Assembly: GCA_009908385.1 (NCBI GenBank)
Contig: JAAAPE010000075.1
Location: 62,001 to 126,000 of the forward strand
Origin: Gammaproteobacteria bacterium
GTDB lineage: Bacteria; Pseudomonadota; Gammaproteobacteria; Xanthomonadales; Wenzhouxiangellaceae
DNA: 64,000 bases
Reading direction: 5' to 3'
Part shown: positions 8,820 to 16,904 of the stretch, piece after piece
Layout of the letters: every line of letters starts with the position of its first letter
Position numbering within the stretch: the stretch's first letter is position 1
The notes under the pieces: model-generated
Told to the model about the DNA's origin: nothing
The model's input: the letters and a program-made list of their open reading frames with translations, nothing else
Databases searched by the model: none
Program-made: the position numbers and the translations under genes

Positions 8820-9284
8820 TCAGTCTTCACGGGCGCTGCGACGAGTGGCGGACACCGAATCCTGGTTCGCGCCATGGCGATCGTAATCCCCGGCGGTTTC
8901 GGGGTAGGGCAGCTTCAAGTGCCCGTAGCGAACCACCAGGACGGAGATCGCCAGTATCAGTATTGCTCCAGACAGGCCGACCACATGCCATGGGCCGAGA
9001 TGAGCCGCTTCAAGGATGATGTAGCGCGCCATGGCAACCATCGCGATGTACAAGGGCATGCGCACGGGCAAACGACCCGTTCGCCAGTAGACATCGACCA
9101 TGGTGATGACTTCGAGATAGATGAACAGCAGCAGGATGTCCGTGAGAGTGATCGTCCTCGCTTCGATCATCTTCCAGATTTCGAGACTGGCCGCGATGAT
9201 CGTGGCGATCAGAACGATCCACAATCCGATGTGCCCGACGAAGTTGGTGGAATGCCTGCCGGAGCGTTGGAGCAAGCTGATCAT
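8820..9284 (-). CDS. PsiE-like four-helix membrane protein
   Basis: A 154-residue protein with four predicted membrane helices (about 18-35, 47-65, 78-96, 102-122) and a charged C-terminal tail. The motif LLLFIYLEVITMVDVYW near residues 51-67 resembles the phosphate-starvation-inducible PsiE family, whose function is unknown. The ATG at 9284 follows AGGG. It sits between crtI and crtC on the same strand, 125 bp from crtC and 157 bp from crtI, so it could be part of a crt transcript, although the spacers also allow separate promoters. A carotenoid role is not established. Confidence 0.7.
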   Translation of the reverse strand: MISLLQRSGRHSTNFVGHIGLWIVLIATIIAASLEIWKMIEARTITLTDILLLFIYLEVITMVDVYWRTGRLPVRMPLYIAMVAMARYIILEAAHLGPWHVVGLSGAILILAISVLVVRYGHLKLPYPETAGDYDRHGANQDSVSATRRSARED

Positions 9285-9410
9285 TGCGGTGTCCCTGACT
9301 CTCGCGAGGTCGGCGGTACGAATCCCTCAGCGTACCACGGCCGGTTTCGCTGCCTTTCAAGAATGCCCTTCCCCAACGGGCAAGTCAATCGACGGCTCGG
9401 GACCGTCGGC

Positions 9411-10337
9411 TCATGCAGACCTGCGCGGCATGCGGAAAGGCAGCATAAGCCGAACCCAGGGCGACGTGAAGCGACGCAGCGACAGGCTCTCGTGTACGGC
9501 CGTCACGCGTTCGCCCAGCAACGCGGTGTTTACCCTCGAGCGCGCGTAGAAGGGCGTGTCTTCCCAGACCGCTTCCATCCTCGCCGTGCCGTCCTCGGAT
9601 CGCGTCGGTCGGGCAATGCCCCAATGACTTCGAGGGAGTTCGACCGGTCGTGGAACGGGCAGCTCGTGCACCTCGCCGTCTCGATCGAAATGCAGGGCGA
9701 GCGATCCGTGTTCGCCGCTGCTTGCTTGCGTGTCGTACAGGATGACCGGTCCATGACGGGTTTCGGCCCGCGACCAGGACCAGCTGTCGAAGCCATGCTC
9801 GAGCGGTTCTGTTCCGGCATTGTGATCGACGTAGCCGGAGCCCGACCATGCGATACCGGGATGCTGCATGGCGACTTCCACCCGTGCCGCCGGCCACACG
9901 GGCGTCCAGCCGTGACGGCCTGCAGTATCCAGCTCGATGCGTTCGTTGCTGCAGATCGTGGGGTGGACGCGGATGCGGCCGCGGACGCGTCGCGGCAGGG
10001 GCACGGCCCATTCCTCGAGGTCGATCAGGAGCGCGTCGTCCGTCCAGTGAAGACCGCTGGGTCCGATTCTCAACGATGCCTGTTCTCGATGCAGGGACGA
10101 GCGGCCCCGTTCGGTCATGCTCCAGCGTCCGGATGGACCGTAGAGGGCGACGTTGATCGCGCAGTGATTCAGCGGGTCGCTCCGGCCTCGGCCCCGTGCC
10201 CAGGCGTAATAGGGTGAAAACACGCTGCCGATGAACGCGATCAGCGTCAGGCCATGGCGGCCGTCGTCGCTGATCGCGTCGATGTACCACCAGGCATAGC
10301 CATCGTGCGGCACGTGCTGGTCGAACGCCGGGATCAT
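9411..10337 (-). CDS. crtC: hydroxyneurosporene synthase (carotenoid 1,2-hydratase)
   Basis: Adds water across the terminal 1,2 double bond of neurosporene/lycopene (first step to spirilloxanthin-type carotenoids), at the membrane. The frame extends further upstream into crtD, but recognisable CrtC sequence begins at MIPAFDQHVPHDGYAWWYID, so I chose the ATG at 10337. A GTG at 10349 that overlaps the crtD stop (GTGA) is the alternative. Family motifs include WYIDAISDDG, FIGSVFSPYYAWAR and GYVDHNAGTEPL (about residues 177-188), followed by FDSWSWSR. About 308 residues, slightly shorter than some homologues. It is downstream of and tightly linked to crtD. Confidence 0.92.
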   Translation of the reverse strand: MIPAFDQHVPHDGYAWWYIDAISDDGRHGLTLIAFIGSVFSPYYAWARGRGRSDPLNHCAINVALYGPSGRWSMTERGRSSLHREQASLRIGPSGLHWTDDALLIDLEEWAVPLPRRVRGRIRVHPTICSNERIELDTAGRHGWTPVWPAARVEVAMQHPGIAWSGSGYVDHNAGTEPLEHGFDSWSWSRAETRHGPVILYDTQASSGEHGSLALHFDRDGEVHELPVPRPVELPRSHWGIARPTRSEDGTARMEAVWEDTPFYARSRVNTALLGERVTAVHESLSLRRFTSPWVRLMLPFRMPRRSA

Positions 10338-10345
10338 CGGTGGTT

Positions 10346-11914
10346 TCACCGCTTCGATGCCAGGCCGAGATCGGCGGCCACCGCCTCGGCCGCGAGTCGT
10401 CCGGAAATCGCGACCATGGGAACACCCGGGCCGGGGTGAACGCTGCCGCCGGCCAGGTAAAGGCCCGGAACCCGGCTTCGCGCGCCGGGCCGGTCGAAGC
10501 TGGATCGCCATCCGTGTGCGGCCGAACCGTACAGCGCACCACCGGTGCCCGGAAACCGCGCTTCGAAATCGGCGGGCGTCGTGACCACGCGGTGCTCCGG
10601 CCGGACATCGACGCTCAAGCCACAGTGTTCGAGCAGTTCGAACACGGCCGACTCCAGCGATGAAACGATCCGGGCTTCGAAGCGCTCCCGGTCACCGACG
10701 GGCGGTGCGTTGACGATCAGGAACAGGCGCTCGCGACCGGTGGGAATGCCGGTGCCCGGCGCCCGGTCCTGCGCGCAGACGTAAACAGCCGGCCTCTCGG
10801 GCAGACGGCAGTCGCCGAAGATGTCGTTGAACTCCCGCGGGTAATCGTCCGGGAAAAAGACGTTGTGGTGGGACAGCTCGAAACCGTCGGTTTCAGCCAG
10901 CAGCGACCAGGTGACCGCCGAGAGCGAACGCTCGTTGCGGCGCGGGCGGGAGACGGCCGACGCGGCGCGCTCGCCGAGCAGGCCCTGTTCGATGCCGGCG
11001 ACGTCGGCGTTGGCGACCACGACGTCGCCGTCGATCCGATCACCCGACTCGAGCCGCACGCCGCGCGCATGGCCTGCATCAAGGTCGATTTCGCCCACGG
11101 TCGTGTCGTAATGGATGACGCCGCCGTTGTTTACGAGGAGGGTGGCGAGGGCATCGGCCAGGCGTTGCATGCCGCCTTCGATCTGCCACACGCCGCATTG
11201 CTCGACATGGGCGATCAGCATCAGGGTCGCCGGTGCCTGCAGCGGGCTCGATCCGCAGTAGGTGGCATAGCGCGCGAACAGGCCGCGCAGACGCGGGTCC
11301 CTAAAACACTTGCCGAGTCTCGTCCAGAGCGATTCGAACGGCCGTATGCGCCACAGATCGACGAGGCCCCGCAAGCCCGAAGCGGCAATGAGTGCGCCGG
11401 GCCCGGGTCGCTGGCTGCGAATGAACGGACCATGGAGCGTTTCGTAGACCTGTCGGGCCCGGGCGCAGAAGTCGCGGAAGCGTCGCGCCTCGGACGCGCC
11501 CGAGAGCTCCTCGATCGCTCGCGCGGATCGTTCGATGTCGGCGAACAGGTCCAGCCGGCCACCGTCTCGCCAGGCATGTCTCGCCAGCACGTCGGCGGGA
11601 TTCGCTTCGAGGTGATCGCCGAGCCTGCTGCCGGCATCGGCAAAGAGCTCTTCGAACACCCAGGGCATCGTGAACACCGTCGGTCCCGAGTCGATCCGGT
11701 GCCCCTGGATGTCGACCTCGCGCATCTTGCCCCCCGGTCGCGGCGCGCTTTCGAGCACGGTGACTTCCAGACCGAGGCCGGCGAGGTCGATCGCGGCCGC
11801 CAGCCCGCCGATGCCGGCTCCGATCACGATCGCTCGGGACGCTTTCAATCGAGGTTCCGCATTCGCGGCGGTGCAAGCAGGCTGCCGGGCGGGGCATCGG
11901 GCTGATGCATCCAC
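10346..11914 (-). CDS. crtD: hydroxyneurosporene/methoxyneurosporene desaturase
   Basis: A CrtI-family FAD enzyme that inserts the 3,4 double bond into hydroxylated or methoxylated carotenoids. It has the dinucleotide-binding fold IVIGAGIGGLAAAIDLAGLG (about residues 30-50), RPGGKMREVDI, and HRIDSGPTVFTMPWVFEELF, the CrtD version of the second signature. The C-terminal segment GLYLAGGSVHPGPGVPM is typical. The start shown is a GTG at 11914. A TTG at 11848 would give the shorter N-terminus usual in the family. It leads the crtD-crtC pair, divergent from crtE across a spacer of about 220 bp that probably holds both promoters. Confidence 0.93.
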   Translation of the reverse strand: MDASARCPARQPACTAANAEPRLKASRAIVIGAGIGGLAAAIDLAGLGLEVTVLESAPRPGGKMREVDIQGHRIDSGPTVFTMPWVFEELFADAGSRLGDHLEANPADVLARHAWRDGGRLDLFADIERSARAIEELSGASEARRFRDFCARARQVYETLHGPFIRSQRPGPGALIAASGLRGLVDLWRIRPFESLWTRLGKCFRDPRLRGLFARYATYCGSSPLQAPATLMLIAHVEQCGVWQIEGGMQRLADALATLLVNNGGVIHYDTTVGEIDLDAGHARGVRLESGDRIDGDVVVANADVAGIEQGLLGERAASAVSRPRRNERSLSAVTWSLLAETDGFELSHHNVFFPDDYPREFNDIFGDCRLPERPAVYVCAQDRAPGTGIPTGRERLFLIVNAPPVGDRERFEARIVSSLESAVFELLEHCGLSVDVRPEHRVVTTPADFEARFPGTGGALYGSAAHGWRSSFDRPGARSRVPGLYLAGGSVHPGPGVPMVAISGRLAAEAVAADLGLASKR

Positions 11915-12018
11915 ATTGCCTCATCGCCCGCAGCGTTCTTGCCCATGCCGCCGACGATCTGCCGCTGCCTCCGTTCAGAGTCATTCGAAGGCCTTGTCGG
12001 GCACGAGGTGGGCAAGTA

Positions 12019-12048
12019 TTGACTCCCGATGAACGGTGTGAGTAGTCT
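12019..12048 (+). promoter_or_regulatory. candidate sigma70 promoter for crtE
   Basis: TTGACT and TAGTCT with an 18-bp spacer, about 85 bp upstream of the crtE start in the divergent crtD/crtE region. I looked for the PpsR/CrtJ operator pattern (TGT, 12 bases, ACA) here and did not find it. Confidence 0.35.
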
Positions 12049-12132
12049 ACAGGACAAGCGTTGTGTGCCAACGCGCAAGCCGTCGTCTCGAGGCATCGGT
12101 CCCGGGTCGGGATGGCTCAAGGAGGTTGAGGG

Positions 12133-13002
12133 ATGGACGTCATCGAACGCGTTGAGCGGTGCCTTGAAGAGACGATCGAGTCGAATCGCGGCCCCTTCTG
12201 TCCACCCGGCCTGGATCAGGCGATTCAGTACGCCGTGTTTCCCGGAGGCGCGAGAATCAGGCCGAAGATCTGCCTGGCCGTGGCCGATGCCTGCGGGGAA
12301 GACCATCCCGAGATCAGTGACGCGGCGGCCGCCTCGATCGAATTGCTGCACTGCGCTTCCCTGGTTCACGACGATCTTCCCTGTTTCGATGATTCCCCGT
12401 TGCGTCGCGGACGGCCATCGGTTCATCACGCCTTCGGTGAGCGCCTGGCGGTGCTGACCGGCGATGCGCTGATCGTGCTCGCGTTCCAGGCGCTGACCCG
12501 GGCGGCGAGTCGGGCGCCCGAACGGCTTCCGCAGCTCATCGAGATCATTGCCCGCTCCGTCGGCATGCACAGCGGTATCGTTGCGGGGCAGGCCTGGGAG
12601 TGCGAGCCGGAAGTCAACCTGGCCGATTACCAGCAGTTGAAGACGGGCTCGCTGTTTGCTGCGGCGACCGCCGCCGGTGCCGCTGCCGCGGGTGTCGATC
12701 CGAAGCCCTGGCGTGCGCTGGGCGAGAACATCGGCAGTGCCTACCAGGTCGTCGACGACATTCTAGACGTCGCCGGCGACGCCGAGCAGTTGGGCAAGCC
12801 GATCGGCCAGGACGAAGCGCGAGGGCATCCCAGTTCGGTCCGGGAGATGGGCCTCAATGGTGCTCGTCGTCATTTCGAAAGCGTCATGGCCGGCATCGTC
12901 GAGAAGATTCCACCCTGTCCGGGTCGAGCACGGCTCAAGGCACGTGTCATGGAGGAGTCCAGCAAGTTCCTCCCGGCTTCCCTGGCCGAGCACGCGGCCT
13001 GA
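12133..13002 (+). CDS. crtE: geranylgeranyl diphosphate synthase
   Basis: A 289-residue trans-isoprenyl diphosphate synthase making geranylgeranyl diphosphate, the shared precursor of carotenoids and the bacteriochlorophyll tail. Both aspartate-rich motifs are present: DDLPCFDD (residues 80-87) followed by LRRGRPSVH, and YQVVDDILD in the C-terminal half. The length is normal for CrtE/IspA-type enzymes. Because it lies between crtD and crtF, it is called CrtE rather than farnesyl diphosphate synthase. A strong Shine-Dalgarno (AAGGAGG) precedes the ATG by about 8 bp. It leads a plus-strand run into crtF, bchC and puf. Confidence 0.93.
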   Translation: MDVIERVERCLEETIESNRGPFCPPGLDQAIQYAVFPGGARIRPKICLAVADACGEDHPEISDAAAASIELLHCASLVHDDLPCFDDSPLRRGRPSVHHAFGERLAVLTGDALIVLAFQALTRAASRAPERLPQLIEIIARSVGMHSGIVAGQAWECEPEVNLADYQQLKTGSLFAAATAAGAAAAGVDPKPWRALGENIGSAYQVVDDILDVAGDAEQLGKPIGQDEARGHPSSVREMGLNGARRHFESVMAGIVEKIPPCPGRARLKARVMEESSKFLPASLAEHAA

Positions 13003-13045
13003 TCCGGCATCAGCGCAGCGCTGTCGCCGATCGCCCGGACCGCCA

Positions 13046-14185
13046 TTGAGCTTCTTGAGATCCTGGGTCGCGCCGTTCCTGAACTGGCGTGATCGTCTGT
13101 TGAGCAGTTCCGACTTCCAGCGCCGAGCGCTTCGCCTTCCGCTGGCGGGCTGGGTCGCGCGCCGCAGGATGCGCGCACTGTTCGATCTGTGCAGCGGTTT
13201 CGTCTATTCCCAAGTACTGCTGGCCTGTACGCGTCTCGAGTTGTTCGAAACGCTCTATCAGCATCCGCGCACTGCCGCCGAACTGGCCGACGCTCTCGAG
13301 ATGCCGCGGAGCTCGATCGACCGCTTGCTCGAGGCTGCCGAATCGCTCCAGTTGGTTCAGGTCCACGGACGCGAGCGGTTCGGTCTGGGGCCGCTTGGCG
13401 CGGCGCTTTTGGGTAACCCCGCGGTCGCCATGATGGTCGAGCACCACAGTGCCTTCTACGCGGACCTGAACGATCCGGTGGGTTTGTTGCGCGGCGAACT
13501 TCAGGGCGCCGAACTTCAAGGGTTCTGGGCCTATTCCGGAAGCGCGAGACCGCAAGACCTCGGGTCCGAGGACACGAGGGCCTACAGTCAACTGATGGCG
13601 GCCTCGCAGGCGCTCATCGCCGACCAGGTGCTTTCGGCCTATCCGTTCGACCGGCATCGCCGTCTGCTCGACGTCGGCGGTGGATCGGGCGCATTCGTGC
13701 AGGCGGCCGTGACCCGGCACGCGCGGTTGGAAGCCTGCGTGTTCGACCTGCCATCGGTCGCGGAGCAGGCGAGGGAGCGATTCGACCGGCTGGATTCGGG
13801 AGAGCGCGCCAGTGCCAGCGCGGGCGACTTCCTCGCCGATTCCCTGCCCGCCGGTTTCGATCTGATCACGCTGGTCCGGGTGCTTCACGACCACGACGAT
13901 GATGCTGCACTGAGCATCTTGCGTTCCGTTCGCCGGGCCATTGCATCGGACGGTGTCTTGCTGATTGCCGAACCCATGCTCCGAACGCGAGGCGCCGAAC
14001 CGGTCGGGGCAGCCTACTTCGGCTTTTACCTCATGGCGATGGGGCAGGGCAGGCCGCGCAGCGTCAGCGACATCACTTCATTGCTTCGACAGGCCGGCTT
14101 CATGGCGCCGAAGGAACATAGAACTTCAGCGCCTTTGCTGGTTCGTGTATTGACTGTCAGGCCGCTCGATCAAACACATTTGTGA
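13046..14185 (+). CDS. crtF: hydroxyneurosporene O-methyltransferase
   Basis: Uses S-adenosylmethionine to methylate the 1-hydroxyl of carotenoids, giving methoxy end groups as in spirilloxanthin. The frame is open back into crtE, but homologous sequence starts at FLRSWVAPFLNWRDRLL, so a TTG at 13046 is the likely start (379 residues). A winged-helix dimerisation domain (about 50-150, FDLCSGFVYSQVLLACTRLELFE) is followed by a Rossmann methyltransferase domain with the SAM loop LLDVGGGSGAFVQA and the RVLHDHDDDAA motif. It lies 43 bp after crtE and is followed by the bchC leader. Confidence 0.93.
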   Translation: MSFLRSWVAPFLNWRDRLLSSSDFQRRALRLPLAGWVARRRMRALFDLCSGFVYSQVLLACTRLELFETLYQHPRTAAELADALEMPRSSIDRLLEAAESLQLVQVHGRERFGLGPLGAALLGNPAVAMMVEHHSAFYADLNDPVGLLRGELQGAELQGFWAYSGSARPQDLGSEDTRAYSQLMAASQALIADQVLSAYPFDRHRRLLDVGGGSGAFVQAAVTRHARLEACVFDLPSVAEQARERFDRLDSGERASASAGDFLADSLPAGFDLITLVRVLHDHDDDAALSILRSVRRAIASDGVLLIAEPMLRTRGAEPVGAAYFGFYLMAMGQGRPRSVSDITSLLRQAGFMAPKEHRTSAPLLVRVLTVRPLDQTHL

Positions 14186-14245
14186 AGACACCTTCACGGC
14201 CGTGAAGGCCTGTCGTAGAGGCGTTTCGGCGATATCGCCGGGACT

Positions 14246-14273
14246 TTGAAATCGTCTTGACTTGGTGTATGTT
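14246..14273 (+). promoter_or_regulatory. candidate sigma70 promoter upstream of bchC
   Basis: TTGAAA (five of six consensus) and TATGTT (four of six), 16-bp spacer, beginning 61 bp after crtF. It would drive bchC and, by read-through, pufBALMC, giving a leader of about 80 nt that contains the hairpin and short ORF listed next. Confidence 0.4.
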
Positions 14274-14288
14274 AAGAGGCAGAGGGAT

Positions 14289-14360
14289 AGCTGCCGCCGA
14301 GCAGCTGGAGTAAGTGAAATGATTGCCAACCGGCATGTAGCCAGCAAGAGCCTATCGTAA
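14289..14360 (+). promoter_or_regulatory. bchC leader: hairpin plus 13-codon open reading frame
   Basis: A perfect 6-bp stem AGCTGC/GCAGCT (14289-14306) is followed by GGAG and an ATG at 14319 that opens a 13-codon frame, MIANRHVASKSLS. Its TAA at 14358-14360 is 2 bp before the GTG of bchC, which itself lacks a good Shine-Dalgarno. This fits translational coupling of bchC to a leader peptide. No run of regulatory codons is obvious, and the peptide may be fortuitous. Confidence 0.4.
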
Positions 14361-14362
14361 GG

Positions 14363-15319
14363 GTGTCCGACCTAGCCGCCCTTGCCGTAGTCCTCGAAGC
14401 GCCGGAACGTTCGGATTTCAGGAGACTGGAATTAACGCCGCCGGCCAGGGATGATGTTGTCGTCGATATCGACTTCAGCGGAATCAGCACGGGGACGGAG
14501 CGTTTGCTCTGGAACGGGACAATGCCCCCTTTCCCCGGTATGGGCTACCCGCTTGTGCCGGGTTACGAATCAGTCGGTCGAATCATCTCTGCTGGCCCGC
14601 AGTCGCAACGACGAGCGGGCCAGCTCGTTTTCGTCCCCGGTGCTCGTTGTTACGGGCACGTGCACGGCCTGTTCGGAGGCGCCGCCTCCAGAGTCGTCTT
14701 GCCGGGCAAGCGCACGCTGCCCCTCGATGAAAGCCTCGGAGAACGTGGCGTGTTGCTCGCACTGGCGGCAACGGCTTACAACGCTATTCGTGCGCCCGAG
14801 GGTGGTTTCAGAAGTCCGGAGTTGATTGTCGGTCATGGCGTACTGGGCCGACTGCTGGCCAGGCTGGCGCTCGTTCTGGGTGATGTGCCGCCGGTGGTTT
14901 GGGAGATCGATCCGAGACGGCGTTCCGGCAACGCCGGTTACGAAGTCAAGTCTTCCGCAGAGGATCCGCGCTTCGACTACAGCGCCATCCATGACGTCAG
15001 TGGTTCGGCCGGATTACTCGATACCCTGATCGCGCGTCTCGCCCCGGGCGGCGAGGTCGTGCTTGCGGGATTCTACAGCCAGCCGTTGCAGTTCGCCTTC
15101 CCGCCCGCCTTCATGCGGCGTGCCCGACTTCGTGTCGCCGCCGAGTGGCAGCAGGAAGACCTGGCGGCTGTTTGCCGCCTAGTTGAAAGCGGCTCGTTGA
15201 GTCTTGATGGGCTGATTACGGAATGTCGGGATGCCGATAAGGCGCAGGAAGCCTACGAAAACGCTTTCGGCAACCCGGCCAGCCTGAAAACGATCCTGGA
15301 CTGGAGGGCGTTTCATTGA
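14363..15319 (+). CDS. bchC: bacteriochlorophyllide a dehydrogenase (3-hydroxyethyl oxidising)
   Basis: A 318-residue medium-chain dehydrogenase/reductase-like protein that oxidises the 3-hydroxyethyl group to the 3-acetyl group of bacteriochlorophyllide a. BchC-specific sequence is clear: DFSGISTGTERLLWNG (about 37-52), PLVPGYESVGRI and GARCYGHVHGLFGGAASR, then a nucleotide-binding segment (ELIVGHGVLGRLLARLAL). GTG start. In most purple bacteria bchC is followed by bchX, bchY and bchZ; here pufB follows after 203 bp, with no trace of bchXYZ. This implies that the chlorophyllide a reductase genes are elsewhere. Confidence 0.95.
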   Translation: MSDLAALAVVLEAPERSDFRRLELTPPARDDVVVDIDFSGISTGTERLLWNGTMPPFPGMGYPLVPGYESVGRIISAGPQSQRRAGQLVFVPGARCYGHVHGLFGGAASRVVLPGKRTLPLDESLGERGVLLALAATAYNAIRAPEGGFRSPELIVGHGVLGRLLARLALVLGDVPPVVWEIDPRRRSGNAGYEVKSSAEDPRFDYSAIHDVSGSAGLLDTLIARLAPGGEVVLAGFYSQPLQFAFPPAFMRRARLRVAAEWQQEDLAAVCRLVESGSLSLDGLITECRDADKAQEAYENAFGNPASLKTILDWRAFH

Positions 15320-15383
15320 AGTCATCATTGAGCGCCGAGACCAGGATGGCGCGGCAACCGTCGCTGCCGGAGTGCTGGAACAA

Positions 15384-15426
15384 TTGATCTGGATCAAGAC
15401 GTGTTTATGAGGTTGGTTTGAATAAA
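15384..15426 (+). promoter_or_regulatory. FNR-type box and -10 element upstream of pufB
   Basis: TTGATCTGGATCAA (15384-15397) is a perfect match to the FNR/FnrL/Anr palindrome TTGAT-N4-ATCAA. An AATAAA element at 15421-15426 could serve as the -10. With a start site near 15432 the box would be centred close to -41.5, the classical class II activator position. The spacer between bchC and pufB shows nothing else coding. This predicts low-oxygen induction of the pufBALMC transcript independent of the upstream promoter. Confidence 0.7.
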
Positions 15427-15522
15427 TGCAAATTGAAGTATTCGTCGACATCACGTCGGAAGAGCCCGCCGCGGGGCTGATGCGCGGCACCGTCCGAAAG
15501 GGCAATTGAAGGAGAAAGTAGT

Positions 15523-15747
15523 ATGGACAACCAAGACCAGAAACAATCCATATCGGGTCTGAGCGAAAAGGAAGCCAAGGAGTTCCACAAGATCTTCATC
15601 GTGAGCTTCATTGTCTTCGTGGCCATTGCAGTGGTCGCTCATATACTCGCCTGGCAATGGCGGCCGTGGCTGCCGGGACCTGAAGGCTATGCGGTCATCG
15701 ATTCAGCGGCCTCGGCCGTCAGTTCTTTTGTTTCATCGATAAGCTAG
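15523..15747 (+). CDS. pufB: light-harvesting 1 beta polypeptide
   Basis: A 74-residue single-helix protein that binds bacteriochlorophyll in the LH1 ring around the reaction centre. Typical features in order: polar N-terminus, [14 protein letters not shown] (first conserved histidine), membrane helix, and the bacteriochlorophyll-ligating histidine in [13 protein letters not shown]. The C-terminal tail ([20 protein letters not shown]) is somewhat longer than in many beta chains. A GAAGGAG ribosome-binding site precedes the ATG. It is the first gene of the BALMC set and has no pufQ before it. Confidence 0.97.
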   Translation: MDNQDQKQSISGLSEKEAKEFHKIFIVSFIVFVAIAVVAHILAWQWRPWLPGPEGYAVIDSAASAVSSFVSSIS

Positions 15748-15757
15748 GAGAATCATC

Positions 15758-15979
15758 ATGTGGCGTATATGGCTTCTGTTTGATCCCCGTAGAGTGCTCG
15801 TGGCGCTGTTCACTTTCCTGTTCGCGCTGGCACTTCTCATCCACTTCGTCCTGCTGAGTACCGACCGGTTCAACTGGCTGGAAGGAGCACCCTCGAGCGG
15901 CGCGGCCGCGGAGCAAAGCATGAGTGCGACCCTGCAGGAAGGAACGCGTGAAATGCATAGTCCCACACGTTGGGTCTAG
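15758..15979 (+). CDS. pufA: light-harvesting 1 alpha polypeptide
   Basis: A 73-residue LH1 alpha chain partner of PufB. It starts [20 protein letters not shown], the standard alpha N-terminus, with one membrane helix and the chlorophyll-ligating histidine in [18 protein letters not shown]. The C-terminal tail of about 28 residues after NWLEG is polar. It is 10 bp downstream of pufB. A strong hairpin follows before pufL, the usual place for segmental mRNA stabilisation that gives excess LH1 over reaction-centre message. Confidence 0.97.
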   Translation: MWRIWLLFDPRRVLVALFTFLFALALLIHFVLLSTDRFNWLEGAPSSGAAAEQSMSATLQEGTREMHSPTRWV

Positions 15980-15980
15980 T

Positions 15981-16032
15981 AGTGCCCCGGCGCAGCGGGG
16001 GTACAGCTCCCCCCGCTGGACCGGTCGGCACT
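15981..16032 (+). other. pufA-pufL intercistronic hairpin
   Basis: A long imperfect stem-loop: outer AGTGCC (15981-15986) with GGCACT (16027-16032), middle CCGG with CCGG, inner CAGCGGGG (15993-16000) with CCCCGCTG (16011-16018). It begins right after the pufA stop and lacks a U-tract. By analogy with Rhodobacter puf mRNA it should block 3' decay and stabilise the pufBA segment. It could also attenuate transcription into pufLMC. Confidence 0.75.
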
Positions 16033-16058
16033 GAGTTGAGATTGATGGAGGCGCAGGC

Positions 16059-16883
16059 ATGTCGATGCTGAGCTTTGAAAAGAAATACCGCGTGCGTGGC
16101 GGCACACTGATCGGCGGCGACCTGTTCGATTTCTGGGTCGGGCCCTTCTATGTCGGCTTTTTCGGGGTCACCACGATCTTCTTCTCGATTCTGGGAACGA
16201 CCCTGCTGATCTATGGAGCGGCAATCGGTCCGACCTGGAACATCTGGCAGATCAATATCGCTCCGCCCGATATCAGTTACGGGCTCGCGCTGGCTCCTCT
16301 CAAGGAGGGCGGTTTGTGGCAGATTGTCACAGTGTGCGCGATCGGGGCCTTCGTCTCATGGGCGTTGCGCGAAGTGGAGATCTGTCGAAAGCTCGGCATG
16401 GGCTACCACGTGCCGATCGCCTTCGGAGCTGCGATTTTCGCCTATGTCAGTCTCGTCGTGATCCGACCGGTTCTGATGGGTGCCTGGGGTCATGCTTTTC
16501 CCTACGGCATCCTGAGTCACCTCGACTGGGTCTCGAACGTCGGGTATCAGTACCTGCACTTCCATTACAACCCGGCACACATGCTTGCCGTGACGTTCTT
16601 CTTCACCACGACCTTCGCCCTGGCCTTGCACGGTGGTGCGGTGCTGTCCGTGCTCAATCCCGGACAGGGCAAGCCGATCGGCACGGCAGAACACATCAAT
16701 ACCTTCTTCCGGGACACCATCGGCTATTCGATCGGCGAACTCGGTATTCATCGGCTGGGACTGTTCCTGGCGATCGCCGCGGGATTCTTCAGCGCGGTCT
16801 GCATCATCATCAGCGGTCCTTTCTGGTCACGCGGTTGGCCGGAATGGTGGAACTGGTGGCTTGAACTGCCGATCTGGTCGTAA
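16059..16883 (+). CDS. pufL: photosynthetic reaction centre L subunit
   Basis: A 274-residue five-helix membrane protein that, with PufM, holds the special-pair bacteriochlorophylls, accessory pigments, quinones and non-haem iron. Ligands seen include HFHYNPAHM (equivalents of His168 and His173), the helix-D histidine in ALHGGAVLS (Fe ligand His190 type) and GELGIHRLG (His230 type). The length is normal. Start ATG at 16059 with GGAGG upstream. Key residues all look intact, so a functional type II reaction centre is predicted. Confidence 0.98.
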   Translation: MSMLSFEKKYRVRGGTLIGGDLFDFWVGPFYVGFFGVTTIFFSILGTTLLIYGAAIGPTWNIWQINIAPPDISYGLALAPLKEGGLWQIVTVCAIGAFVSWALREVEICRKLGMGYHVPIAFGAAIFAYVSLVVIRPVLMGAWGHAFPYGILSHLDWVSNVGYQYLHFHYNPAHMLAVTFFFTTTFALALHGGAVLSVLNPGQGKPIGTAEHINTFFRDTIGYSIGELGIHRLGLFLAIAAGFFSAVCIIISGPFWSRGWPEWWNWWLELPIWS

Positions 16884-16904
16884 TTCAAAAGGAAACAAGC
16901 CCTC

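Noticed and set aside
8663..12132. PpsR/CrtJ operators (TGT-N12-ACA) in crt spacers
   Set aside because: I scanned the crtI, crtC and crtD/crtE spacers by eye and found no match; near matches had the wrong spacing.
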